From Epinephelus fuscoguttatus (taxonomy: Eukaryota; Chordata; Actinopteri; Perciformes; Serranidae), in NCBI RefSeq assembly GCF_011397635.1, contig NC_064761.1, positions 25,833,643-25,897,642 on the forward strand: a stretch of DNA of 64,000 nt, read 5' to 3'. A program made the position numbers and the translations under genes. Below the pieces are notes generated by a model, which made no database searches, was not told where the DNA came from, and was given only the letters and a program-made list of their open reading frames with translations. Numbering within the stretch: the stretch's first letter is position 1; each line of letters opens with the position of its first letter. Positions 1 to 19,071 of the stretch are shown in pieces.

Positions 1-1047
1 TAGTGTGCACCCCCACAGTTTCATCTTTAATTATATTTATCCCAAAAACAGGGCATGGATACAAATATTTAGACCAAGTTGTTTGGCCTTTTATTGTCTG
101 GTTCTTCTATTTCTAACCAGAACTTTGACATCTCTGCAAATAAACAGTACAAATAACTGTATAAAAATTATTGTGATAAACCTTGCCAATTAAAGACTCA
201 TATTATTGTGGGTATAACCACAGAAAAACACACTTTTACCTCTGATACAGTGTGTCAAGTTTTAAAAATGTTAATGCTTTAAATTTCAGTGTTGGTGTAA
301 ATAATATATGAAGTAGATATTCTGCAGCAAATACAACACAATTTAATACAAATAAGAAAATATGACTGTGCTGTAAATTGCATTATAATGGGGATATCAC
401 AGCTAATAGGTGATAGCCATCAGAGGTTAGAGGTTGGATGAGTAGCAATGTTAGACTTTGCCCTATGCTCCTCTGACCTGTGTGACTGACAATACACAGA
501 TAGCATCGCCTGCAGTACAGATCACTGTATCCCATCAGGTTTCATTTAAACAACATCACGCAGATCAAATTACAAGCAAAAATTTCCAAATTGTACATTC
601 ACTTTAGTTTTAGTGTCCCATGGATTAGAAAGCAGCTGTGTTTTATTGTGGCACTAATCCTCTAACATCTAAACACTACTGTGCTTATGTTGGGATTTGT
701 CGCCACCTACTGGACAGAAACCAGTACTGCTGGTTCACCAATAAACTATTTCTCTCTTTATTTATTACAAATATGCCCTCTGTTCTGCTGACATGTACGT
801 TATGCTCACAGTTGGTACAGTTCTGCTGTGGCTTAGAAGCAATTTCACTGTCTACATGACAAATCTAAAATACACAGACTGTAATCCAGTTTACTTGTAT
901 AGCTCTGCGGGGCATAAAAATAAACAGGACGGAAATAGGAGGCTGACTCGCAGGGTATAGGGAATCATATAGCTTAAATCAAACTGTTGGGCTACTGGAA
1001 AAAATAGCAGTAAAAAGTGTGGTCATAATGGTTGTTGGTAAACTCAC
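1..1047. other. non-coding flank, no gene seen
   Basis: AT-rich sequence with no convincing exon. The short open frames lack codon structure and family resemblance. Near 700-713 a CTCF-like motif is readable on the minus strand, with 13 of 14 consensus positions; it also resembles a motif common in fish repeats, so it is only noted. If the candidate exon to the right is real, this stretch would be its first intron. Confidence 0.5.
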
Positions 1048-1104
1048 CAGCAGCCGGCTCTTGCGTCGTATTCCTGTTGAGTTAAACGCTTTTAAAGAAC
1101 ACAT
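1048..1104 (-). CDS. possible first coding exon of a leftward gene (partial)
   Basis: Read on the minus strand, an ATG at 1104-1102 opens 19 codons (MCSLKAFNSTGIRRKSRLL). They run without a stop into a strong 5' splice site, CTG|GTGAGTT, at 1048/1047, in phase 0. About 165 bases upstream is a perfect NRF-1 palindrome, as expected for a housekeeping promoter. The rest of the gene would lie left of the window. I do not recognise the peptide. It may instead be part of a 5' UTR exon, or a chance splice-like site. The donor match and the promoter motif are what I see; the gene is inferred. Confidence 0.3.
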
Positions 1105-1268
1105 CCAGCCGGGTTGTTTTCAGACTATCACTCCATCTGACTGGCCCACATAGTGTCTGACAGTCTGCAGAGCAGCACCTGTGCACATAATCTGTTTCTA
1201 GTCCCTCTACAGCCCTAAAAGGTTTAATGGACCCGTCGTCATAGAGACCTACAACACGCTTTACTACT

Positions 1269-1280
1269 TGCGCATGCGCA
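1269..1280. promoter_or_regulatory. NRF-1 palindrome, candidate promoter of the leftward gene
   Basis: The 12-mer TGCGCATGCGCA is a perfect NRF-1 binding palindrome. It sits just upstream (in minus-strand sense) of the candidate exon at 1048-1104, in a short CpG-containing stretch within otherwise AT-rich DNA. The same 12-mer occurs at the prrg1 promoter (20105-20116). Cpox starts 1.3 kb away on the other strand, so a shared bidirectional promoter is possible but stretched. Confidence 0.45.
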
Positions 1281-1479
1281 CAGAAAACTTGCTGACCATA
1301 AAATCTCCATGTACACACTATAAACAAGAGCCAACAGAGAAATTGTTCCCGGAACCCTCCAGAAAAACATCTTAAATATACATACAGGGAATTTTAAAAT
1401 GTTACTGTAAAAATCAATGTCTTAATTTAACGTGAATATTTGTATATATGTTTATACAATGTTTTAAATCCTGGCTCAA

Positions 1480-1690
1480 CCATTATTATTATCATTATTA
1501 TTGTTATTGGTATTATTATTGTTATTATTTTATTTTTATTATTACTGTGTTGTCTGGTTCGCTTTTTGAGTTTTAAATTATTTGATTTAAAATGGTCTGT
1601 CCATGCTCAGGCTGCAATAAATAAATAAAATAAAATAAAATAAAATAAAATAATAGCAATAGTAATAATAATAATAATAATAATACATAA
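1480..1690. repeat. A/T-only microsatellite cluster (ATT/TAAAA/TAA)
   Basis: Interrupted (ATT)n at about 1481-1540, (TAAAA)n at about 1622-1653, and (TAA)n at about 1655-1685 lie close together. This is simple-sequence DNA with no coding value. The surrounding 1,340-2,280 is AT-rich and otherwise featureless. Confidence 0.85.
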
Positions 1691-2299
1691 AAAATAGACC
1701 CTACAAAATGATCTTAAAATAGCTTAGAATACCCCAAATTTATTTAATGTCAATTAGATTGTGGTAATATAATTCATTGCAAATTTATTTAGGAATATGC
1801 ACCACTGAAGCACAATATTTTATAAACTGAATAATAAAGGTCTTAAAGTGAATCTTGCATTATCAGTTGTCTTGTTGAGAGGAAATGATAAATAGTTGCA
1901 GACAATAAAACAAAAACAGGCAAAAGATAAAATAATACCAAAAAGATCAATACTAAGACGACTGAAATAAGAAAAGACATATACTTGACAAAGTATGCAT
2001 AGGCTACCATTTCATTTATAAAAGTTTTTGAAGTAATAAACTGTTGTTTAACCAAGTTTTTGTATCTGTGGTGAGTTGTGAATGCTGGGATTTTTGAGAT
2101 ATCTTTATGGACAAAGAAAAATCTAAGTGTAGTAATGCATATGTTGAGACTGTGATTGGTATATAATTTAAGTTCTGTCTTTATATCACAGCTACAATCG
2201 TTTAAAGATGGGGAAACTCAATAATTTGGCAAACACAGAGGCACTTGAATACGTCTTTAATGAATAAATCAAAATTCGGAGCATATGAGGAGTCCATGA

Positions 2300-2560
2300 A
2301 TGCAACATTCGCTTCCAGGCGCACTGCATCCTGGGTGGTGAAGTGCGCTGTAGGCTCTCATTAGTCGGAGAGCTTGACGAAGAACGCCATTTCCCTTGAC
2401 ACCTCTGTCAGTCGCGAGGAACTACCATAGGGAACTACACGCCCCCTGCCTTGAAGCATGACAAACAGCACGCACACACAACTTCTGATAATGTTTTGAG
2501 GAAATACCTGACTGTTAACGGCCGCCACGCACCGAGAAAAGACCGGTTTCCGAAACAAAA
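2300..2560 (+). promoter_or_regulatory. cpox: cpox proximal promoter and 5' UTR region
   Basis: GC content rises just upstream of the cpox ATG. No TATA box is evident. On the minus strand, 2320-2335 reads CCCAGGATGCAGTGCG, which resembles the ZNF143/STAF element common in TATA-less vertebrate promoters. The start site cannot be placed from sequence alone. Confidence 0.35.
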
Positions 2561-7609
<5,049 letters not shown>

Positions 7610-8398
7610 CCAGTGTTCACAGGTTTGCATGTCAATACAGATGAAAGCTCCAGGAAACCATCTCTGTCATATTTTATAATGGTGTGACCTGTTTGTATAA
7701 ATCAGCAGCAGTTAACAGTATTTTCCAAAATGATGTTGCATTGCACTCCTCTGTAAAGTTTTTTAATCTGCCTAGGTAACTTTCTCTCTTTCCTGTTTAC
7801 TATGTTTTGTCAAATCAGCCTTGTTAACACTGAATCATATTGAGATTGCATGACTACTGGTGGCCACAGGTGGCCATTGTTGCTTTTAGGTCATCTTACA
7901 CTGATGACGTGCTCCTTTTTAAGAAGTGTTTGTGTCAAACACAGGCTGTGGTAGGTTTTTTTCTATGTCTGGGCTAAATGTGGCTTGCTCTACTTAAAGC
8001 TCTTGCGCTCTACTCTCCTTAAACAAAGCACTGAAAGGGAAAAGGGATAAACTGAGCCACTGCATGTATGTGTGTGCCACCGCTGGTATCACGTGTTAAT
8101 ATTAACAGTTTTTATGATTCAGTGCATCTGCTTGCAACAAAGCAGAAAAACACCAGACTAATATTGGAATGATGCCTCTTGAGCCCCATTTACATTGTGG
8201 TTGGTCATTCAGTTGTGGTTAATGAGTCACTTCCTGGTTTGTTTGAACTGTTGTAAAACAATAGTTGGATGTTGGATCACATTCCACAGGGAGGACAGAT
8301 GTGAATCACAGGCCAGGTGGCCAGCTGAAGAAAAAAATCATGTTTGTCAAAACAAAATGCCAGTGGAAATGTGGAAATAATTTATAGCCCACAATTAA

Positions 8399-8404
8399 AA
8401 TAAA
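8399..8404 (+). terminator. cpox: candidate cpox poly(A) signal
   Basis: AATAAA occurs 790 bases after the cpox stop, followed by T/GT-rich sequence (TTGTTTTGATCTGTT). No earlier canonical hexamer stands out in 7,610-8,398, which would be the 3' UTR. Use of this site is inferred. Confidence 0.5.
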
Positions 8405-8857
8405 TTGTTTTGATCTGTTACCTTTGGAGTTTTCCTGGCTTCATTCCCAGTCTCTTTTGCATCATTTACATTTACATGTAGTTCATCCTTTAATAGACCT
8501 TTGATTGTTGAAGATCCATCAGCCAGAAACTGACCGCAGCTGAGCAATGAATCATATGTTTGTAAAAGGATAGATCAGTGTAAATGCAGGAATCCTGAGG
8601 TCAAACTTTATATCTTTAAGACCTTTTTCAGTATAGTATGCAATGTAAGAGTAATAATGTAATAGTATATAGTATAAGAAAGGCATAGTATAGTATGTCA
8701 TAAAAATGGATTTAAAAAAAGTAGATTATAATACAGTATGAAAAATCATAGTACACTATGAAATAAAACATGACACTGTAGTATGTCATAAAAGAATGTC
8801 CACAAAAAAGTCATAATGTTGTATGGCATAAAAATCATAAAAGTCATAGTAAAGTAT

Positions 8858-8993
8858 TCATTCATTCATTCATCTTCTAACCACTTCATCCTCTTGAGGG
8901 TCGCGGGGGGGCTGGAGCCTATCCCAGTTGACATCAGGCAAGAGGCAGGGTACACCCTGGACAGGTTGCCAGACTATTGCAGGGCTGACCATA
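8858..8993 (+). repeat. teleost interspersed repeat inside the array edge
   Basis: The stretch starts with ATTCATTCATTCATCTTCTA. It continues with TCGCGGGGGGGCTGGAGCC, TATCCCAGTTGACATCAGGC and GGTACACCCTGGACAGGTTG. I recognise it as a short repeat found in very large numbers across fish genomes. Its class is uncertain to me (SINE-like or MITE). Array units lie on both sides. Confidence 0.6.
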
Positions 8994-9952
8994 GTAAAGC
9001 ATGTAAAAAAAAAAACCAAAACAAACTCATAGTATAGTATGTAAAAGAAACAAAAAAAGCCATATAGTATAGTTTAGTATAGTATAGTATATCAAAAAAG
9101 TTATCAGAAAAAACACAGTATAGAATGTCGTCAAGTATCGTGAAAAAAATAGTCATGGGACAGCATGCCGTCAAACATCAACAAGTTATAGTATGTCGTC
9201 AAAAATGTTGGAAAAATGTCATACTACAGTATGTCGTCAGAAATCATGAAAAATTGTCATAGTATGCAATCAAAAATGTTAAAAAAGTCATAATAAAATA
9301 TGTCATTAAAAATCATGGAAAAAATGGCATAGTATAGTTTGTATGAAAAAAAAGTCATAGTATGGTATGTGCTCAGAAATCATGAAAAAACATAGTGTAT
9401 GTCGTCAAAAATCATGAAAAATGTCATATTATAGTATGTTGTAATAAATCATGAAAAAACACAATAGTATGTCTTCATAAATCATAAAAAAGTCATAGTA
9501 TAGTATGTCGTCAAAAATCATGAAAAAAAGTCATAGGATAGTATGTCGTAATAAATCATGAAAAAACATAGGATAGTACGTTGTCAGAAATCATGAAAAA
9601 ACGACATATGTCGTCTAATTTCTTGAAAAAATGCTATAGTACAGTGTGTCTCCAAAATCATGAAAAAAGTCATAGTAGTATAGTATTTCGTCAAAAATAC
9701 AAAAAAACATCATAGTATAGTATGTCGTCAAAAGTCATGAAAAAATATCATAGGTTAGTATATTGTCAGAAATCATGAAAAAACATCGTAGTATAGTGTG
9801 TCGTCAAAAATCTTGAAAAAAAATTTCATAGTATAGTATGTCGTCAAAAATCATGAAAAAACATCATAGGATAGCATGTCGTGAAAAATCTTGAAAAAAA
9901 TGTCATAGTATAGTATGTCGTCAAAATCATAAAAAAGTCATAGTATAGTAGT

Positions 9953-10148
9953 AGCACTTCTTTTCCGAGGATTACAGTGACATCGTAATGGCTGAGAGAG
10001 AGAGACGCTGAAGTTGTCAAACCAAACTGTCCTACTTTTCATCACACAGCTCGTTTCGAGCTTAAACACAAAGTGCCTTCATTTATCCACCACCTACTGT
10101 ATAATAGTTACACTAGTGTCAATGCGTTCACTGCACTCATATGCAGTA
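9953..10148 (+). repeat. captured copy of prrg1 3' UTR sequence inside the tandem array
   Basis: These 196 bases are a near-exact copy of 14,777-14,970 (194 bases), in the same orientation and about 4.8 kb away. By eye they differ by four substitutions and one 2-bp GA indel, roughly 97-98% identity. Array units abut both edges directly. Neither edge has a transposon end, a poly(A) tail or a target duplication. At the left, native AGTATG and array AGTAGT precede the shared AGCACTTC; at the right, the shared CAGTA runs into the array motif AGTAGTATG. See findings. Confidence 0.93.
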
Positions 10149-13100
10149 GTAGTAGTATGTCGTCAAAAGTCATGAAAAAATGTCATAGTAGTATATTGTC
10201 AGAAATCATGAAAAAACGGTGTAGTATAGTATGGCGTAGTAATTCATCAAAAAACATAGTATAGTATGTCATAATAAATCATGAAAAAAAATTTCATAGT
10301 ATAGTATGTCGTCAAAAATCATAAAAAACATCATAGTTCAGTATGTTGCAATAAATCATTAAAAAACATCACAGTATAGTATGTCGTCAAAAATCTTAAA
10401 AAATGTCAGTATAGTATGTCGTCAAAAGTCATAAAAAAAAGTCATAGTTTAGTATGTTGTAATAAATCATGAAAAAACATCATACTATAGTATGCCATCA
10501 AAAATCTTGAAAAAAATGTCATAGTATAGTATGTCATCAAAAGTCATGGAAAAATGTCATAGCGTGTCTCCAAAATCATGAAAAAACGTTATAGTATAGT
10601 ATGTCGTAATAAATCATGAAAAAAAACATCATAGTATAGTATGTCGTCAAAAATCATGAAAAAAACTCATAGTATAGTATGTTGTAATAAATCATGAAAA
10701 AAAAGTCATAGTATAGTATGTCGTCAAAAATCTTGAAAAAAAAGTCATAGTATAGTATGTCGTCAAAAGTCATTAAAAAAGTCATAGTATAGTATGTCGA
10801 AATAAATCATGAAAAAACATCATAGGATAGTATGTTGTCCAAAATCTTAAAAAAAGTCATAGTATAGTATGTTGTCAAAAATCATGAAAAAACAACATAG
10901 TATAGTATGTTGTCTAATTTCTTGAAAAATTAATATAGTATAGTATAGTGTGTCTCCAAAATCATGAAAAAACATCATAGTATCGTATGTCATAATAAAT
11001 CATGAACAAACATCATAGTATAGCATGTCGTCAAAAATCATGAAAAAACATCACAGTATAGTGTGTCGTCAAAAGTCATGAAAAAACATCACAGCATAGT
11101 ATGTCATAACAAATCATGAAAAAACATCATAGGATAGGATGTTGTCAAAAATCTTGAAAAAAATGTCATAGTATAGTATGTCGTCAAAAGTCATGGAAAA
11201 ATGTCATAGTATAGTATGTGCTCAAAAATCATGAAAAAACGTTGCAGTATAGTATGTCGTAATAAATCATGAAAAAACATCATAGGATAGTATGTCCTCA
11301 AAAGTCATGAAAAAATGTCATAGTATAGTATTTTGTCAAAAGTCATAAAAAAAAGTCATAGTATAGTATGTTGTCAAAAATCATGAAAAAACAACATAGT
11401 ATAGTATGTCGTCTAATTTCTTGAAAAAATGCTATAGTATAGTGTGTCGTCAAAAGTCATGAAAAAACATCACAGCATAGTATGTTGTCCAAAATTTAAA
11501 AAAAAGGCATAGTATAGTATGTCCACAGAAATCATGAAAAAACATCATAGGATAGTATGTCGTCTAACTTCTTGAAAAAATGCCATAGTATAGTGTGTCT
11601 CCAAAATCATGAAAAAACCTCATAGTATCGTATGTCATAATAAATCATGAACAAACATCATAGTATAGCATGTCGTCAAAAATCATGAAAAAACATCACA
11701 GTATAGTATGTCGTAATAAATCATGAACAAACATCATAGTATAGCATGTCGTCAAAAATCATGAAAAAACATCACAGTATAGTATGTCATAATAAATCAT
11801 GAAAAAACATCATAGGATAGTATGTCCTCAAAAGTCATGAAAAAATGTCATAGTATAGCATATTGTCAGAAATCATGAAAAAATGTCGTAGTATAGTATG
11901 TTGTAATGAATCATAAAAAAACATCATAGGATAGTATGTTGTCCAAAATTTAAAAAAAAGGCATAGTATAGTATGTCCACAGAAATCATGAAAAAACATC
12001 ACAGTTTAGTATGTCGTAATAAATCATGAAAAAACATCATAGGATAGTATGTCGTCAAAAATCTTGAAAAAATATCATAGTATAGTATGTTGTAATCAAT
12101 CAAGAAAAAAACATATAATATATCCTCAAAAATCATGAAAAAACGTCATAGAATGTGGTAAAAAATGATGACAAAACATCATCGTATAGTATGTCATCAA
12201 AATCATGAAAAAATGTAATCGTAAAGTATGTCAGCAGAAATCATAAAAAAACATCATAGTATTATATGTCGTTAAAACCATGAAAAAAAGTCAGAGTATA
12301 GTATGACGTCAAAAATCATGAAAAAAAGTCATGGTATAGTATGTCGTTAAAAATCATGAAAAAAGTCATAGTATAGTATGTCGTTAAAACCATGAACAAA
12401 AGGCATAGTATAGTATGTTGTCAAAAATCATGAAAAAAGTCATGGTATAGTATGTCTTCATAAATCTTGAAAAAAAAACATCATAGTATAGTATGTCGTC
12501 AAAAATCTTCAAAAAAAAAATGTCATAGTATAGTATGTTGTCAAAAGTCATAAAAAAGTCATAGTATAGTACATCGAAATAAATCATGAAAAAACATCAT
12601 AGGATAGTATGTTGTCCAAAATCTTAAAAAAGTCATAGTATAGTATGTCGTCAAAAATCATGAAAAAAAGTCATAGTATAGTATGTTGTCAAAAATCATG
12701 AAAAAAAAGTCATAGTATAGTATGTCGTCAAAAATCATGAAAAAAAGTCATAGTATAGTATGTCGTCAGAAATCATGAAAAAAAGTCATGGTACAGTATT
12801 TCGTTAAAATCATGACAAAACATCATAGTATATATTATATCTTCAGAAATCACGAGAAAACGCCACAGTATAGTATGTCATTAGAATTCATGAAAAATCA
12901 TCATACTATAGTATGTCATCAAAAATCATAAAAAATTGCATTGTATAGTATGTCATCAAAATCATGAAAAATGTCAGTATAGTTTATAAAAAAAGCCATA
13001 CTATAATATGTCAAAAAAGTCATGGTGTGTCATAAAAACTGTCAACGGAAAAATGAAAGTGTAGTATGTCAAAAAATACACTAAGGATAGTAGCCAAAAA

Positions 13101-13370
13101 AAGTCTTAGCATAGAATGTCAAAAAAAGTTACATTATAGTATGTTATAAAAAACGACATCAGAAAAGTCAAAAAAGGACATGGTATAGTATAGTATATAT
13201 TTCAAGAAGGTCATAGTATAGTATATCAAATAAAGTCATAGTTTAGTACGTCATAAATATATCATCAGAAAAGTCATAGTATTGTACGTCAAAAAAATTG
13301 TCGAATAGTATGTAAAAAAAAGTCGTGTTTTACTATACAAAAAAGTTATTGTAAAGTATGTCAAAAAATT

Positions 13371-13560
13371 GGGGCGTCGGTGGCTTGGTGGTAGAGCAGG
13401 CGCCCCATGTACAAGGCTGTTGCCGCAGTGGCCCAGGTTCGACTCCAGCCTGTGGCACTTTGCTGCATGTCACTCCCTCTCTCTCTCCCCCCATTTCACA
13501 CTTGTCTGTCCTATAAATTAAAGGCTAAAAATGCCCCAAAAAAAATCTTTAAAAAAAAAA
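13371..13560 (+). mobile_element. tRNA-derived SINE inserted in the tandem array
   Basis: The head GGGGCGTCGGTGGCTTGGTG GTAGAGC matches a pol III A box, and GGTTCGACTCC matches a B box. A CTCTCTC-rich body follows, then CTGTCCTATAAATTAAAGGC and the tail ATCTTTAAAAAAAAAAA. Flanking TAAAGTATGTCAAAAAA on both sides looks like a target duplication made of array sequence, so the insertion came after the array formed. The same family is at 22,366-22,560. Confidence 0.85.
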
Positions 13561-14411
13561 AAATAATAAAGTATGTCAAAAAAAATGTCATCAGAAAAGT
13601 CATAGTATAGTATGTCAGAAAAAGTCAGTATAGAATGTCAAAAAAGTCATTGTATACTGTTATGAAAAGGCATAGAATAGTATGTTTTCAAAAACGTCAT
13701 CAGGAAAGTCATAGTGTACAATGTCATGAAAAAGTCATAGTATAGTGTGTAGTACAGTATGTCAAAAATAAAACCTCATACTATAATATATAAAAAAAAG
13801 TTTTAGTATAGTTATACTATAGTGTGTCAAAAAAGTCATAGTACAGTGTGTCATAACATCATAAAAAGTCATAGTATGGTATGTCATAAAAAATGTCATT
13901 AGAAAAGTCAAAGTATTGTTTGTCAAACAAGTCATAGTAAAGTATGTCATAAATAAGTCATCAGAAAAGTTGTAGTGTAGTATGTCTAAAAAGTCAGAGT
14001 ACAGTGTCATTAAAAAACATAAAAAGTCATAGTATTTCATAGTGTGTTTTTAAAAACATAACAGGGTTAGTAATAAAAATTCATTAAAAGTCATGGTATA
14101 TTTTAACACAAAAAGTCATACGAATCTTAAGATATTTTGTCATGAAAAAGATATAGTATTGTATACCATAAATCAATCATAGTATGTCATAAAAAAAATA
14201 CGTGTTGTATGTCAATCAAAAGTCATCAGAGATATTACTGTATGGCATGTCAAAAAAATAATAGTATAACTTTACATTAAAAACTTCAAAAAGTCACAGT
14301 ATCGTATACCATGAAAACTCATAGTACATTGTGCTATAAAAAAACAATTTAAGAAGTCATAGTGTAGTGTGTTATAAATATTAAGGACATGTGGAGCACA
14401 ATTTTTAAAGT

Positions 14412-14417
14412 TTTATT
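14412..14417 (-). terminator. prrg1: candidate prrg1 distal poly(A) signal
   Basis: TTTATT on the plus strand is AATAAA in the prrg1 sense, about 2.1 kb past the stop and immediately before the tandem array begins. A second AATAAA (minus) is at 14,904-14,909, inside the segment duplicated into the array. Which one is used cannot be told from the sequence. Confidence 0.45.
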
Positions 14418-16537
14418 ACAAATTAATTCAAGCTTCTGCACATATCAAGGATTTATAACAAGTTCTCTTGCATTTAATGTTATACAACATTTTGTTTTTT
14501 ATAAGGCATTGTAAAAAAAAAAAAAAAAAAAAAAAAGGGCTCTGCAACAGTACAAGTGACCTAACCAAAATGGCTACCCCACCAGCACAACTCAGTTCAA
14601 GGTCATTGCAAGTGCTGAGGTTCACAGGTCAGCTCACATAAAAGTAGAATAATAATCAGTGCTCAAAGTCTGTGAGGTGAAGACAGGAAATGTGACATGT
14701 ATCAGTATCCGTGAACATTAGACATTAGATATATTTGGTTTTAGAGTGTATGCAGCAATATTGCATATAGAGTATGAGCACTTCTTTTCCGAGGATTACA
14801 GTGACATCGTAATGGCTGAGAGAGAGATGCTGAAGTCGTCAAACCAAACTGTCCTACTTTTCATCACACAGCTCGTTTCGAGCTTAAACACAAAGTGCCT
14901 TCATTTATTCACCACCTACTGTATAATAGTTACACTAGTGTCAATGCATTCACTGCACTCATATGCAGTAAAAAAACAATCTCACTGTAACTGACTTTCA
15001 CACATACAGACTATACATATTTATATACAGGTACATTACACATGCTAAATGTGAACTCTTCCCATGGCGTCATTAAATACAGAATCTTTCCCCCTCTGAT
15101 ACGTGTCTACAAAGCTTCTGTCTCTACTGCTCTCTGTCCCACATTCCTGTGCAAGTCACTCCACAGCTTACACTAATGGTATAGCTGCAAACCTATTTGA
15201 AGAATCCTCAGTGTGCTTTTAGTGAAAGTGGCACAGCAGAGGACTCTTTAGTCATATCCAATATGGTTATATTTACTACAGGGGAAAAGATTTTCACAGT
15301 TAAAGCAGGCTCTGGCAAGTGTCAACAGCCCAGAGCAGGACATGGGCCATCTAGCACTGACCATCAACAAACAGTGCAGAGCCAGATCCAACCTTGAGTG
15401 TACAGACTAAGCTGCATGCATTACCAAACTATAAGCACATATGACACACATACACAAAACACACACTTCAGCACACCTTTTATAATCACTGGTCTTAGAT
15501 TTTAAACTCCATAACATTCATAAGTGTATACTGAAGTTGGACTGATGCATTCGTTTGGCAACTTGACTATAAACCTGCATTAAGAGATCATTTTAATATC
15601 AGGAATTAACTCCACACTCTGCGGCTCTGCACAGTTGTGACGAATTGTTTTGGCTCTGCAACCTGATCATTTACGAAATGCTTTAGTCTCAAGGCTCCCT
15701 TTAACCCCCGATATAAAACTGCGAGCAGCCATTTACATTTAATTTCATTTAGTATTTACAGCTGACAAGCCTAGACAAGCCAAGCATCCACTACTGCAGA
15801 TAATTGTTTGCTTACAGGTTTGGCATAAGAAATTATATGCTTCATTTTTATCTGGTTGTTCTCTTTCTGCCCCCTGGTGGTCAAAAATCACTTAATGCAA
15901 CTTTAATTGTTACTGCGTGCTCTAAATGCTGTTTTTGAGTCTTGCAAATCAACATTTTTGCAAAGTACGCAATATGCACTATTATAACTGGAAACCGTTT
16001 TTTTTTTTTTTTTTTACAACTAAGAGCTCAGCTTTAAAGGTATTCAAAAATAGGTGCAAAATATCTGAGATTGGCCACTTTAAGTCTGAAAACAAATGGC
16101 AGTGACCTTCCATAAAGCATCGGCCCAACCTCCATATACACTTTTTACACTTCTACAACAGCTGTCCTTCATTCTGGCAGTCAGAACCCTTTTTCATTTA
16201 TGCCACATGCAACAGTTGTAACGCCTGCTGTGTTAAATGCTTTGCTACAGTGTGACAGCACAGATGCAACTTGAGGACAATCAGCAGAGGTTGGTTGGTT
16301 TTGGTATTGCAATATCCTTCCTGCAATCGCTTCACTTCATTGATGAAAGGTTAGTGCAAAATTCAACAGCGCTGGCTCCGGCAAAGATTGCATTAGTCCA
16401 CTGACCAGACAGTTAATAGTGTTTCTGTATGTGTTGAATGGGGAAGGCTGGTGATACCACAACAGTGATACTGCTAAATGATCAGATGGTCTTAGTGTGG
16501 GTTAGGGCATTTGTTGGGGTGGTGGTGAGAGATGTGT
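14418..16537 (-). other. prrg1: prrg1 3' UTR / flank
   Basis: Non-coding stretch downstream of prrg1, probably 3' UTR if a distal poly(A) site is used. It holds a 24-base poly(A) run on the plus strand at about 14,514-14,537 and the source copy of the duplicated segment (14,777-14,970). It also holds a CTCF-like motif on the minus strand (15,867-15,880, CCACCAGGGGGCAG) and a poly(T) run near 15,999-16,015. No other gene is seen. Confidence 0.5.

Positions 16538-19071
<2,534 letters not shown>

Larger units (their letters stand above)
8630..14375. repeat. large tandem array of a ~37-bp AT-rich unit
   Basis: About 5.7 kb is built from the unit CATAGTATAGTATGTCGTCA + AAAATCATGAAAAAA and variants (TTGTAATAAATCATG, TCATGACAAAA and so on). 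At about 36-38 bp per unit this gives on the order of 150 copies. The middle (about 9,340-12,830) is well kept. Both edges decay to shorter units around GTCATAGTATAGTATGTCA. Longer blocks recur, for example 10,910-11,060 and 11,560-11,700, so segments of several units were duplicated. Embedded non-array pieces are a teleost repeat (8,858-8,993), a captured prrg1 3' UTR copy (9,953-10,148) and a SINE (about 13,371-13,560). The array occupies almost exactly the gap between the convergent cpox and prrg1 poly(A) regions. Confidence 0.95.

Noticed and set aside
10073-10264. Small frame shared between the array copy and the native segment (frames near 10,073 and 14,746)
   Set aside because: The frames differ between the two copies and run into array or UTR sequence, so there is no conserved peptide.
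13371-13450. tRNA gene
   Set aside because: A and B boxes are present, but no cloverleaf closes, and the tail and target duplication mark it as a SINE. The same applies to 22,366-22,560.
12384-14040. Open frames on the minus strand with repeated ILYYD-like peptides
   Set aside because: They are translations of the tandem unit; no start context, splice sites or codon bias.
8630-14375. CRISPR-like regular repeats
   Set aside because: Units are back to back with no unique spacers, in a vertebrate genome; it is a minisatellite-type array.
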